Positions 48,864-57,712 of a stretch of DNA of 64,000 nucleotides are shown in pieces. Position 1 is the first letter of the stretch; each line of letters opens with the position of its first letter. Below the pieces are notes generated by a model. That model was given only the letters and a program-made list of their open reading frames with translations. It made no database searches and was not told where the DNA came from. Origin of the DNA: Sphingomonas sp. 1F27F7B (lineage in GTDB: Bacteria > Pseudomonadota > Alphaproteobacteria > Sphingomonadales > Sphingomonadaceae). Both the position numbers and the translations under genes were made by a program. The DNA lies in contig NZ_SCMK01000001.1 of NCBI RefSeq assembly GCF_005503355.1, forward strand, positions 1 through 64,000, given 5' to 3'.

Positions 48864-50482
48864 TGCCACTGCGGTAAGCATGTAACTGTCCCAAAACACC
48901 ATCGTTTTCGAGACGCTGGCGGGCACGCCATCCGGTCATCCCGTCTGCCGGCGGACATATTCGCCCAAGCCGCGGGCAACGAGCTCATCATCGGAAAGGC
49001 GAGGGCCTCGCTTCAGGCGCTGATTGCCCAGTTTGCGGCGATCCAACTTTGGCCCAGGGGGGACGGGCGAGGGGGCCTTGAACATCCCGCCGGGCTGAGC
49101 GGTACGGGCGGGCTCGTTGTTGTTGCGCTTCGCGTGGTGCGGCTGCACCTGCTGGATGGCGTGGGCGAGCGCCAAGGCAGCGTCGAGATGCTTGTTGTCG
49201 ACCACCGGCGCCTGGTTCACCCGGCGCATCTTGTCGAAGACCCGATAGGGGAGCACCTCGCGCTCATGCTGGATCTCGAGCCGGCCATCAGGATACTCGC
49301 ACACATCCACCTTCTTGCGGGCGAGACCCTGTGTGACCGGGGTCGGCTCCAGGATGAACATCGCCTTATTGTAGTGGAGGGTGAGGGCACCGGTGACGGT
49401 GCGCTGCTCGCGCCAGACCATCTCGGCTTCGAGGTTCTCGTGGATGGCCAGCGGTCGGTGTAGATCGCGCGGGTCGAAGGGCGCCTTGGCGAACCGTTGG
49501 TTGTGCTGCGCCATGTAGGAGGGGAGGAAGGCGTTGGCTTGGTCGATGGTGTCGATGCGTTGAAGCCGCATCGCCTTGACGAGTCGATCCTGCAACGTGG
49601 CATTGGCGCGCTCCACGCGGCCCTTCGCCTGCGGCGAGTTCGCGCAGATCAGGTCGATATTCAGCCGTTCCAGCGCGCGTCCAAGATGGGTCATGCCGTC
49701 GCCGTTCGCCGAGGCCGTGTTGTTGCGGAACGCGCTGTGCTTGTCCGTATAGAAGGCGACCGGCTTACCGTGCCGTTCGAGGTACGTCCGCGTCGCGCGC
49801 ATGTAGGAGAAGGTGCTTTCGCTCTCGACCATCTCGAGGTGCATCAGTTCGCTCGTGGCGTCGTCGATGAATACCAGGAGCGTGCATTGCGGGCCGCGGT
49901 CCTCGAACCACCAATGCTTCGAGCCGTCGACCTGGACCAGCTCGCCGCGACACTCGCGCCGATAGCGGGGTTGGTACGGGCGAGGGCGCCTGGCGGCGCG
50001 GTCTTTCCAAAGGCCGGCTTCCATCATGATCTGCCGCAGCGTCTCGCACGACAGGCCGAGGCCGTGGCGTTCGGCGAGATATTCGCGCGCGAGCGTCGGC
50101 CCGAAGTCGGCATAGTTTTCTCGCACCAGCGCGACCACCTCGGCGCGAAAGGCATCGCTGTAGCGCCGATTGCTTGGCCGCCCGCGCTTGCGCGACACGA
50201 GGCCCGCAGCGCCTTCCTGTCGAAGGCGATCGAGCAGCCGGTAGATTTGCCGCCGCTGGAGGCCCAGCAGCTCCATCGCGTCCGGGATCCGGATTTCGCC
50301 ACGGTCCAGCCGCATCAGCGTGTCGAACCGGGTAATCTCTGCAGCACTCATCGTCAGCACCGTCATACCATGCGCGTCCTCGTTGCCGAGGAAGGCTATG
50401 ACACCAGCGACCCGCTGACAGCACCGGCAGTGCCATCTCTATCTAGCAGGATGGTGTCATTTGTATCTGGCACTTACAGGCA
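48864..50482 (-). mobile_element. ISNCY-family insertion sequence, copy 2 (left end approximate)
   Basis: The right end at 50482 carries the CTTACAGGCA terminus shared with copy 1. An inner inverted pair also exists (CACCATC near 48898-48904 and GATGGTGT near 50450-50457). The left end near 48864 (TGCC) is uncertain. It lies about 30 bases after the IS5 element, showing nested or tandem insertion. Confidence 0.5.
48936..50366 (-). CDS. ISNCY-family transposase
   Basis: The 476-residue protein has an N-terminal HTH (IPDAMELLGLQRRQIYRLLD) and DDE core segments QVDGSKHWWF, ATSELMHLEMVESES and NSPQAKGRVERANATLQDRL. It appears intact. It is GC-richer than copy 1 and only distantly similar, so the two copies arrived separately. 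Confidence 0.87.
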   Translation of the reverse strand: MTVLTMSAAEITRFDTLMRLDRGEIRIPDAMELLGLQRRQIYRLLDRLRQEGAAGLVSRKRGRPSNRRYSDAFRAEVVALVRENYADFGPTLAREYLAERHGLGLSCETLRQIMMEAGLWKDRAARRPRPYQPRYRRECRGELVQVDGSKHWWFEDRGPQCTLLVFIDDATSELMHLEMVESESTFSYMRATRTYLERHGKPVAFYTDKHSAFRNNTASANGDGMTHLGRALERLNIDLICANSPQAKGRVERANATLQDRLVKAMRLQRIDTIDQANAFLPSYMAQHNQRFAKAPFDPRDLHRPLAIHENLEAEMVWREQRTVTGALTLHYNKAMFILEPTPVTQGLARKKVDVCEYPDGRLEIQHEREVLPYRVFDKMRRVNQAPVVDNKHLDAALALAHAIQQVQPHHAKRNNNEPARTAQPGGMFKAPSPVPPGPKLDRRKLGNQRLKRGPRLSDDELVARGLGEYVRRQTG

Positions 50483-50532
50483 ATCAGAACGATAATGTAC
50501 ATTATGTAAAGATCGGTGCTGCCGGTCCGATA

Positions 50533-50556
50533 GGCCCCCGGTCGAAACCGGGGGCC
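50533..50556 (-). terminator. Strong hairpin after the acyl-CoA dehydrogenase gene
   Basis: GGCCCCCGGT-CGAA-ACCGGGGGCC is a perfect 10-bp stem (TTCG loop on the transcript), 14 bases after the stop codon. No U-tract follows, so it may stabilise the 3' end rather than terminate on its own. Confidence 0.7.
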
Positions 50557-50569
50557 CTCGGGATCGCGA

Positions 50570-52372
50570 TCATGCGGCGCGGAACAGCTCCGGGTCGAGC
50601 GCCATCACGGTTTCGCTGCCCGCCTCGATCTTGCGGCGCAGGCCGCTCGCGTCCGGGAGGAAACGCTCGGCATAGAAGCGCGCGGTGACCAGCTTGGCCT
50701 CATAGAAGCTGGCGTCGCCACCGCCGGCGGCCAGCGCATCCGCAGCGGCCCTTGCCATGCGGAGCCACATCAGGCCGAGCGCCACCGTGCCGGTGAGCTG
50801 CATGTACGGATAGGCACCGGCCCCGACGTCGTTGGGGTTCTTGAAGCCGTTCTGGGCCAGCCACATCGTCGCGCCCTGGAGATGGCCCAGCGCCTTCTCG
50901 AGACCTTCGGCCAGCGCAGCCAGCTTCTCGTCGGACCTGGCGGCAGCGGCCTCCTCGGCGACGAGCTTGAAAAAGGCCTGGACCGCGCGGCCGCCGTTCA
51001 TGGCGAGCTTGCGGCCGACCAGGTCCATCGCCTGCACGCCGTTGGTGCCCTCGTAGATCATCGAGATGCGGGCATCGCGGACATACTGCTCCATCCCCCA
51101 TTCAGCGATATAGCCATGGCCGCCATAGACTTGCTGGCTGTCGGTCGCCACCTTGTAGCCGATATCGGTGCCGACGCCCTTGATGACCGGCGTGAGCAGG
51201 CCGACCAGATCGGCGGCGAGCTGGCGCTCCTCCTCGGTGGCGGCGGCATGCTCGAGATCGACCTGGAGCGCCCCCCACAGGCAGAGCGCGCGCAGCGCCT
51301 CGGTCTGCGCCTTGGCTTCCATCAGCATGCGGCGCACGTCCGGGTGGACGAACAGCGTATCGGCCTTCTCGTTCGGCTCCTGCGGACCGGTGAGCGCGCG
51401 GCCCTGGCGGCGGTCATGCGCATATTGCACGGCGTTCTGGAGAGCGACCTCACCCACGCCCAGCCCCTGGAGACCGACGCCGAGCCGCGCGGCGTTCATC
51501 ATGATGAACATGGCGGCCAGGCCCTTCATCTCCTCGCCGACGAGCCAGCCCTTGGCGCCGTCATAGTTCATCACGCAGGTCGAGTTGGCGTGGATGCCCA
51601 TCTTGTGCTCGATCGAGCCGCACGAGACAGCGTTGCGCTCGCCGAGCGAACCGTCGTCGTTGACCAGGAACTTGGGCACCACGAACAGCGAGATGCCCTT
51701 GCTGCTCTCCGGCGCGCCCGGCGTCTTGGCGAGGACGAGATGGATGATGTTCTCGGTCAGGTCGTGCTCGCCCGACGAGATGAAGATCTTGGTGCCGGTG
51801 ATGCTGAACGAGCCGTCCGCCTGGGGCTCGGCCTTGGTCTTGATCAGGCCGAGATCGGTGCCGCACTGCGGCTCGGTGAGGTTCATCGTGCCGCCCCACT
51901 CGCCCGCGACCATCCTGGGGACGTATTTCTCCTGCTGCTCGGGCGTACCCTTGACCAGCAGCGCAGCGACCGCACCGTGCGTGAGGCCCGGATACATGGC
52001 GAACGCCATGTTCGAGGAGATCATGAATTCCTGGAACGCGGTGGAGATGACGTGGGGCATCCCCTGCCCGCCAAACGCCTCGGGAAAGCTGAGCGTGCCC
52101 CAGCCGCTCTCGACGAACTGCCTATAGGCTTCCTTGTAGCCGGCCGGCGTGGTGACGCTGCCGTCGTCGTGGCGCCTGCAGCCTTCCTGGTCGCCCGAAT
52201 GGTTGAGCGGGAACAGCACCTCGGCGACGAACTGGCCGCCTTGATCGAGCACTGCATCGACGGTGTCCGGCGTTGCATTCTCGAAGCCCGGAAGATTGGT
52301 ATAGCGATCGAGGCCGATCACCTGCTCGAGAATGAAGCGCGTGTCGCGCACCGGCGGAGTGTACTGGGGCAT
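50570..52372 (-). CDS. Acyl-CoA dehydrogenase (long form, DmdC/AidB-type)
   Basis: The 600-residue FAD enzyme has MNLTEPQCGTDLGLIKTKAE, SITGTKIFISSGEHDLTENI and the catalytic Glu in ISMIYEGTNGVQAMDLVGRK, plus the extra C-terminal helical domain of the 600-residue subgroup. It probably oxidises an acyl- or aryl-alkyl-CoA in beta-oxidation. The MerR regulator is encoded 18 bases upstream on the same strand. Confidence 0.88.
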   Translation of the reverse strand: MPQYTPPVRDTRFILEQVIGLDRYTNLPGFENATPDTVDAVLDQGGQFVAEVLFPLNHSGDQEGCRRHDDGSVTTPAGYKEAYRQFVESGWGTLSFPEAFGGQGMPHVISTAFQEFMISSNMAFAMYPGLTHGAVAALLVKGTPEQQEKYVPRMVAGEWGGTMNLTEPQCGTDLGLIKTKAEPQADGSFSITGTKIFISSGEHDLTENIIHLVLAKTPGAPESSKGISLFVVPKFLVNDDGSLGERNAVSCGSIEHKMGIHANSTCVMNYDGAKGWLVGEEMKGLAAMFIMMNAARLGVGLQGLGVGEVALQNAVQYAHDRRQGRALTGPQEPNEKADTLFVHPDVRRMLMEAKAQTEALRALCLWGALQVDLEHAAATEEERQLAADLVGLLTPVIKGVGTDIGYKVATDSQQVYGGHGYIAEWGMEQYVRDARISMIYEGTNGVQAMDLVGRKLAMNGGRAVQAFFKLVAEEAAAARSDEKLAALAEGLEKALGHLQGATMWLAQNGFKNPNDVGAGAYPYMQLTGTVALGLMWLRMARAAADALAAGGGDASFYEAKLVTARFYAERFLPDASGLRRKIEAGSETVMALDPELFRAA

Positions 52373-52390
52373 TTCAGGGTTCCTCGGAGG

Positions 52391-52816
52391 TTAGTCGCTG
52401 CTTTTGAGCAGATCGACGAATTGCTGGAGCTCGGCGATATGTGCGTCGATGTCGCGCTTCTGGTTCTCGAGCAGGCCGATCCGCTCGAGACAGCGCTCGA
52501 GCGTTACTTGCTTCTGGGTGCTGCGATCGTCGCCGACATCGTAGAGATCGATCATCTCGCGGATCTCGGCGAGGCTGAAGCCGACGCGCTTGCCACGCAG
52601 GATCCAGGCCAGCCGAGCGCGGTCGCGATGCGAATATATGCGCGTGGTTCCGCGGCGTTCGGGCGCGATCAGCCCCTCATCCTCATAGAAGCGCAATGCA
52701 CGCGGCGTGACGGAGAACTCGGCGCACAGGTCCGAGATGGTGAAGGTCTCGCGGTCCGGTCGCGATTCGATCGGCGCCAGGGCCTCGAGCGGAAAGGCTG
52801 GTGCGTTCATGGGCAT
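52391..52816 (-). CDS. MerR-family regulator (LiuR-like)
   Basis: The 141-residue protein has a winged HTH (ISDLCAEFSVTPRALRFYED, then LIAPERRGTTRIYSHRDRAR) and a C-terminal coiled coil. It lacks metal-binding cysteines, as in LiuR-type regulators of branched-chain or fatty acyl-CoA catabolism. It is autoregulated if the palindrome at 52832-52847 is its operator, and it heads the operon with the acyl-CoA dehydrogenase. Confidence 0.8.
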   Translation of the reverse strand: MPMNAPAFPLEALAPIESRPDRETFTISDLCAEFSVTPRALRFYEDEGLIAPERRGTTRIYSHRDRARLAWILRGKRVGFSLAEIREMIDLYDVGDDRSTQKQVTLERCLERIGLLENQKRDIDAHIAELQQFVDLLKSSD

Positions 52817-52831
52817 GGAAATTACCTTCCC

Positions 52832-52847
52832 TTTACGTGAACGTCAA
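52832..52847. promoter_or_regulatory. Near-palindromic MerR/LiuR-type operator
   Basis: TTTACGT-GA-ACGTCAA has 7-base arms with one mismatch and lies just upstream of the merR start. This is the placement and type of sequence expected for a LiuR-like operator. Confidence 0.5.
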
Positions 52848-53023
52848 CTACTTGCGCGTCGTAAAGTCACAAGGGTCATGGCACCTACGCGCGAGGCGCC
52901 CCGGCGTCCTGCCACACCCATGGGCGGCCATGGGCGGCGCCGCGAGGATGCCGCATTCCTTCGTGCATGATCGCGCATGAGCATGACGCGAGTGTTTCAG
53001 AGGAAGCCCTGCATTGGAGGCGG

Positions 53024-53530
53024 CTAGCCGTTTCCGCACAGCCTCTTGCCGTTCGTATCGCGCATCGCCGCTGCCTCGGCGGCCGACTCGCTCAGCCGGG
53101 TCACTTCGAGGCCGGCATAGGAAGCCCGTTTGGCGCAATATCGATTGCAGCCATCGGGCAACGCGCCTGGAAAGGTGATCTTGTCGCCGTCGTACCGGGC
53201 ATCGAAGGAGCAGCTGCCGTCCTCGCCCAATTCGATATGGAGCGCCTCCCCTACCCGGCTCGCCCGGCCGCTGCCGCTGCACGTGATGCGGTCGCCGTAA
53301 TCGACGAACGCGCCGATCCGGTAGCCGAGCTGCTCGTCGGGGACGATGCAGATGCGATCGGTGTCGCGGGCATAGAGGCCGGCGATATCGGTATCGGCCG
53401 GATTGCGGACCAGCCCGCGCTCGATGGCGGCCCTTTCCAGGTCCTGGGGCGGCTGGGCCTTGTCGGTCTGCTTGGTGCCGCCGGAACAGGCGGCGAGGAA
53501 CAGCGCGAGGAGCAGCCCGGCGCGCATCAT
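53024..53530 (-). CDS. Putative lipoprotein
   Basis: ATGATG overlaps the hisI stop. The 168-residue product has a lipobox ([13 protein letters not shown]), so Cys becomes the lipidated N-terminus after signal peptidase II cleavage. The mature part has several cysteines ([29 protein letters not shown]) that may form disulfides in the periplasm. No function is recognisable. Confidence 0.7.
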   Translation of the reverse strand: MMRAGLLLALFLAACSGGTKQTDKAQPPQDLERAAIERGLVRNPADTDIAGLYARDTDRICIVPDEQLGYRIGAFVDYGDRITCSGSGRASRVGEALHIELGEDGSCSFDARYDGDKITFPGALPDGCNRYCAKRASYAGLEVTRLSESAAEAAAMRDTNGKRLCGNG

Positions 53531-53883
53531 TCGCGCACGAGCTTTCCGTCCTCGACGATCCGGTAGAAGCAACTCGGCGCGCCGGTGTGGCAGGCGGGTC
53601 CCTGCGGTTCGACCTTGAGCCAGATCGCATCCTGGTCGCAATCGATGCGGGCTTCGATCAGCTTGAGAACGTGCCCGGAAGTCTCGCCCTTTTTCCAGAG
53701 CCGACCGCGGCTGCGCGACCAGAAGGTCGCCTCGCCCGTATCGAGCGTTGCCTGGAGAGCTTCCGCGTTCATGTGCGCGACCATCAGCACCGTGCCGTCG
53801 GGCGCGGTGCAGACGGCGGTAATCAGGCCGGCGGCATCATATTTCGGGTCGAGCACGGCGCCCGTTTCGCGATTGGTGTCCAC
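53527..53883 (-). CDS. hisI: Phosphoribosyl-AMP cyclohydrolase
   Basis: The 118-residue protein has [37 protein letters not shown] and the zinc cysteines in [10 protein letters not shown] and GPACHTG. It catalyses the third step of histidine biosynthesis (PR-AMP to ProFAR). It is a stand-alone HisI without a HisE domain, as usual in alphaproteobacteria, and lies outside a his operon. Confidence 0.92.
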   Translation of the reverse strand: MDTNRETGAVLDPKYDAAGLITAVCTAPDGTVLMVAHMNAEALQATLDTGEATFWSRSRGRLWKKGETSGHVLKLIEARIDCDQDAIWLKVEPQGPACHTGAPSCFYRIVEDGKLVRE

Positions 53884-53935
53884 GGGGGCTATCTAGCCTG
53901 CTCGCCCCTTCCCGTCATTAAGGGAGTCGCAGCGC

Positions 53936-54187
53936 CTAGTGATCCCGGATCGCATCGATCAGCGCTTCCTTGTCCATCCTGGAACGGCCCTCGATGCCGA
54001 TCTTCCTGGCTTCGGCGTAGAGCTCTTCCCGGGAGCGGTCCTCAAGGTCGGCGCCGCGCGGATGAAGCGTGCCCGCCTCATGGGCGTTGGCGATTCGCGC
54101 CGCCTTCTCCTTCGAATTCCCTTCCTCGCGCAGTTTCTCGTAGAGTTCGTCGTTCTTGACCTGGGATCCATGGTCGTGGCCGGGCAT
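53936..54187 (-). CDS. Small Rho-N-domain (SAP-like) protein
   Basis: The 83-residue protein combines an N-terminal segment (KNDELYEKLREEGNSKEKAA) common in stress-type small proteins with a C-terminal Rho termination factor N-terminal-like fold (SREELYAEARKIGIEGRSRM). It probably binds nucleic acid. It is divergent from purF. Confidence 0.75.
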   Translation of the reverse strand: MPGHDHGSQVKNDELYEKLREEGNSKEKAARIANAHEAGTLHPRGADLEDRSREELYAEARKIGIEGRSRMDKEALIDAIRDH

Positions 54188-54318
54188 CGGAAGTCTCCTT
54201 TCCGCCCTGAAAAACCACCGAAAAACCCTGTCAGTTCATTTATTTGTGACAGACCGGCGACAAATCGCGCCGAAGCGCCTATATGCGCGCCCGACAGTTC
54301 CAAACCCCTCGAGGGCTG

Positions 54319-55779
54319 ATGCTTACCACGAACCCGTTCGATGACGACAAACTGCGCGAAGAGTGCGGCATTTTCGGCGTTTCCGGCATGGATGGCGCCG
54401 CCGCGGCGGTCGCGCTCGGCCTGCACGCGCTGCAGCATCGCGGCCAGGAGGCGGCGGGCATCACCAGCTTCGATGGCCGCCAGTTCCACATCCACCGCGC
54501 GATGGGACATGTGGCGGGCAATTTCGACCGCGACGAAGTGATCCGGGCGCTGCACGGCGACACGGCGTGCGGCCATGTGCGCTATTCGACCACCGGCGAG
54601 ACTTCGCTGCGCAACGTCCAGCCGCTCTATGCCGAGCTGGCGAGCGGCGGCTTCGCTATCGCGCATAACGGCAACATCTCGAACGCGATGCGCCTGCGCC
54701 GCGACCTGATCCGCCGCGGCGCGATCTTCCAGTCGACCAGCGATACGGAGGTGATCATCCATCTCGTCGCCACTTCGCAGTTCCGCACGCTGATCGACCG
54801 CTTCATCGACGCGCTGAAGCAGGTCGAGGGCGCCTATTCGCTGATCGTGATGACGCCCGAGGGCATGATCGCCTGTCGCGATCCGCTGGGCATCCGCCCG
54901 CTGGTGATGGGCAAGCTCGACGACACGATCGTCTTCGCGTCGGAAACGGTGGCACTGGACGTGGTCGGTGCCGACTATGTCCGCGACGTCGAGCCGGGTG
55001 AGCTCGTGATCGTGAAGGGCGGCGAGGTCAGCTCGCACAAGCCGTTCGCGCCGGTCGCGCCCCGGCCGTGCATCTTCGAATATGTCTATTTCTCGCGCCC
55101 CGATTCGATCAGCGACAACCGCTCGGTCTATTCGGTGCGCAAGGCAATCGGCGCCCAGCTGGCGATCGAGGCGCCGGTGGAAGCCGATCTGGTCGTCCCC
55201 GTCCCCGATTCGGGCGTGCCCGCGGCAATCGGCTATGCCCAGCAGAGCGGCATTCCGTTCGAGCTCGGCATCATCCGCTCGCACTATGTCGGCCGCACCT
55301 TCATCCAGCCGGGCGACAAGGTTCGCCACCTGGGCGTGAAGCTCAAGCACAACGCCAATCGCGAGCTGATCCAGGGCAAGCGGATCGTGCTGATCGACGA
55401 TTCGATCGTGCGCGGCACCACGTCGCTGAAGATCGTGCAGATGATGCGCGAGGCGGGCGCGGCGGAAGTGCACATGCGCATCGCCTCGCCGCCGACCCGG
55501 CATTCGTGCTTCTACGGCGTCGACACGCCCGAGCGCGCCAAGCTGCTCGCCGCCAAGATGGACGTCGGCGGGATGACCGACTTCATTCATGCCGACAGCC
55601 TGGCGTTCGTGAGCATCGACGGCCTCTACAAGGCGCTGGGCGAGGCACACCGCGCGGATATCCATCCGAAATATTGCGACGCCTGCTTCTCCGGCGAATA
55701 TCCCACCACGCTGACCGATCAGGACGAGAACGGCCCGCCGGCCGACCAGTTCGCACTGCTCCACGAGCGGGTGGGCTGA
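54319..55779 (+). CDS. purF: Amidophosphoribosyltransferase
   Basis: The ATG at 54319 after GAGGG is preferred to 54283. The 486-residue enzyme starts with a short propeptide before the glutaminase nucleophile Cys (LREECGIFGVSGMDGAA). It then has LHALQHRGQEAAGI, NGNISNA, and the PRPP loop VLIDDSIVRGTTSLKIV. It commits PRPP to purine synthesis. The metal-site cysteines CDACFSGEYP are near the C-terminus. An SDR gene follows after 7 bases. Confidence 0.95.
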   Translation: MLTTNPFDDDKLREECGIFGVSGMDGAAAAVALGLHALQHRGQEAAGITSFDGRQFHIHRAMGHVAGNFDRDEVIRALHGDTACGHVRYSTTGETSLRNVQPLYAELASGGFAIAHNGNISNAMRLRRDLIRRGAIFQSTSDTEVIIHLVATSQFRTLIDRFIDALKQVEGAYSLIVMTPEGMIACRDPLGIRPLVMGKLDDTIVFASETVALDVVGADYVRDVEPGELVIVKGGEVSSHKPFAPVAPRPCIFEYVYFSRPDSISDNRSVYSVRKAIGAQLAIEAPVEADLVVPVPDSGVPAAIGYAQQSGIPFELGIIRSHYVGRTFIQPGDKVRHLGVKLKHNANRELIQGKRIVLIDDSIVRGTTSLKIVQMMREAGAAEVHMRIASPPTRHSCFYGVDTPERAKLLAAKMDVGGMTDFIHADSLAFVSIDGLYKALGEAHRADIHPKYCDACFSGEYPTTLTDQDENGPPADQFALLHERVG

Positions 55780-55786
55780 TCCAGCC

Positions 55787-56500
55787 ATGCACGAAGGGGC
55801 ACTTTCGGGGCGCACGGCGCTCGTCACCGGCGCGAGCCGCGGCATCGGCGCGGCGACCGCGCTGGAACTGGCCAGGCTGGGCGCGCACGTGATCCTTACC
55901 GCGCGTACCGCGGGCGGGCTCGAGGAAGTAGAGGAGGCGATCTTCGCCGCGGGCGGCTCCGCGACGATCGCCCCGCTGGACCTGACCGAGAATGACAGCA
56001 TCGCCCGCCTTGGCGAGGCGATCTCCGGGCGCTGGACGGCGCTGGACGTGCTCGTGCTCAACGCGGCGACGCTCGGCACGCTGAGCGCCGTGCCGGTGAT
56101 CGACTTCAAGGAATTCGCCAAGGTACTGACACTCAACGTCACTGCACAGGCAGCCCTGCTCGCGGCGTTCGATCCGTTGCTGAAGGCGGCGGAGCATGCG
56201 CGGGTGATCGGCATCACCTCCGCCGTAGGTCGCACCGCGCGCGCCTATTGGGGCGTCTATGGCGCATCCAAGGCGGCGTTCGAGAATCTGCTGCTTACTT
56301 ATGGCGAGGAAGTCGCCAATCTCAGCGGTGTGCGCGTCGGCATCGTCGATCCCGGCGCCACGCGCACCAAGATGCGCGCGCGCGCCTTTCCCGGCGAGGA
56401 TCCGGAGACGGTGAAGGCCCCCGAAGTGGTGGCCCAGCGGATCGCGGCGCTTGCGGCCTCCGGGTTCGAAGCCGGGCATTTCGAGCGGGTGACGGGCTGA
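55787..56500 (+). CDS. SDR-family oxidoreductase
   Basis: The 237-residue classical SDR has TGASRGIGAATALELARLGA for cofactor binding, an LNAATLG motif, and catalytic YGASKAAFENLL. It is encoded 7 bases after purF and probably cotranscribed. The substrate is unknown; this purF-SDR pair is common in sphingomonads. Confidence 0.85.
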   Translation: MHEGALSGRTALVTGASRGIGAATALELARLGAHVILTARTAGGLEEVEEAIFAAGGSATIAPLDLTENDSIARLGEAISGRWTALDVLVLNAATLGTLSAVPVIDFKEFAKVLTLNVTAQAALLAAFDPLLKAAEHARVIGITSAVGRTARAYWGVYGASKAAFENLLLTYGEEVANLSGVRVGIVDPGATRTKMRARAFPGEDPETVKAPEVVAQRIAALAASGFEAGHFERVTG

Positions 56501-56530
56501 CCCGCCACCCGGCGCGAGCGGGGACGGCGG

Positions 56531-57712
56531 CTATCTGGCCGCCGCTTCGAACAGCCGGTTGAGGAACGCCGTCCGCGCCATGCCATAGGCGTCATCAGAC
56601 GCCTTGGGCGCCGCCGCCGAGACGGCGATCACCACCTTCGACTTCGGATCCACCCGGATCGTCTGGCCGAAAATGCCCTGGGCGCCGAAACGGCCCTCAG
56701 GATAGGTCCACCATTGATAGCCATAGCCGCGGCCCGGCACGCCGATATCGGCATGCGAGGTGGTCGACTGGCGATACCAGTCTGCCGGGACGACTCCCTT
56801 CCCGCCTTCGAGCACGAACTGGCCCATCCGCGCATAGTCGCGCAGGCTCACCGAGAGGCAGCAGCCGCTGACTTCGTGCCCGGACGGATCGACCATCCAG
56901 AACGCGTCCTGCTCCATCCCGTACGGCTTCCAGATCTTCTCGCTGAGATAGCTGGCGAGCGGCTGCTTGGTCGCGCGCATCACCAGCACGCCGATCAGGT
57001 TGGTCTCGCCGGTCTTGTAGACCCATTTCGCCCCCGGCGCGAATTCGCGGGGAAGCTTCTTCATGTAGAAGACAGTGGGGTCCTCTCCCGCCGGCACCGG
57101 CTCGAGGAACATGCGGGCGACATCGGATTTGGGATCGGTATAGTCCTCGTTCCACTTGACGCCGGAGGTCATGGTGAGGAGCTGCGCGATCGTCACGCCG
57201 TCATAGCCGCTGCCCGCCAGCTCGGGAATGTATTTGGTCACCGGCTCGTCGACCGACTTGATGAAGCCGTCCTTGATCGCGGCGCCGACCAGCGATGACG
57301 TGAACGACTTGGCAACCGAGAAGCTGGTCCAGCGCCCCTCGCGCGAATAGCCGCGGGCATAGCGTTCGAGGACGATCTTGCCGTCCTTGAGCACAATCAG
57401 CCCGGCGACGTTCTGCTCGGCGATGAAGGCATCGAGATCGGCATCGGGAAAGGCCAGCGGCTTGCCGGCGGGCAGCGGACGCACCTTCCCGCCCGCCCGG
57501 ACGATGTGGCCGGGGAAGAGCTTCTCCATGTGCGGGAAGTTCTGGTCGCGCTGGGCCTGGCTCCAGAACAGCACCTCCGCGCCGACCTTGCGAAGGCCCG
57601 AATTGTCGCCGGGCTGCATCTGCACGCCGGGCGAGGCGACCGCCTGTGCCTTCGCCCCCTGCCCCGCGAAGGTTCCGAGCGCCAGCACACCCGCCAGAAG
57701 CCAGTTCTTCAT
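56531..57712 (-). CDS. Exported serine hydrolase (beta-lactamase class C family)
   Basis: The ATG at 57712 follows GGAGAGGAT and starts a signal peptide (MKNWLLAGVLALGTFAGQGA). The 393-residue protein has the SxxK motif in TSFSVAKSFTSSLVGAAIKD and YARMGQF as the second motif. It is probably a periplasmic esterase or D-aminopeptidase-like enzyme. Its start overlaps the stop of the Cfa-like gene (ATGA), so the two are coupled. Confidence 0.83.
   Translation of the reverse strand: MKNWLLAGVLALGTFAGQGAKAQAVASPGVQMQPGDNSGLRKVGAEVLFWSQAQRDQNFPHMEKLFPGHIVRAGGKVRPLPAGKPLAFPDADLDAFIAEQNVAGLIVLKDGKIVLERYARGYSREGRWTSFSVAKSFTSSLVGAAIKDGFIKSVDEPVTKYIPELAGSGYDGVTIAQLLTMTSGVKWNEDYTDPKSDVARMFLEPVPAGEDPTVFYMKKLPREFAPGAKWVYKTGETNLIGVLVMRATKQPLASYLSEKIWKPYGMEQDAFWMVDPSGHEVSGCCLSVSLRDYARMGQFVLEGGKGVVPADWYRQSTTSHADIGVPGRGYGYQWWTYPEGRFGAQGIFGQTIRVDPKSKVVIAVSAAAPKASDDAYGMARTAFLNRLFEAAAR

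Noticed and set aside
50882..52840. 652-codon plus-strand frame opposite the acyl-CoA dehydrogenase
   Set aside because: The acyl-CoA dehydrogenase and MerR proteins on the minus strand are unmistakable; the plus-strand product is Arg/Ala/Asp-rich low-complexity shadow sequence.
53959..56235. 758-codon minus-strand frame opposite purF
   Set aside because: PurF and the SDR are certain on the plus strand; the reverse frame has no domains.
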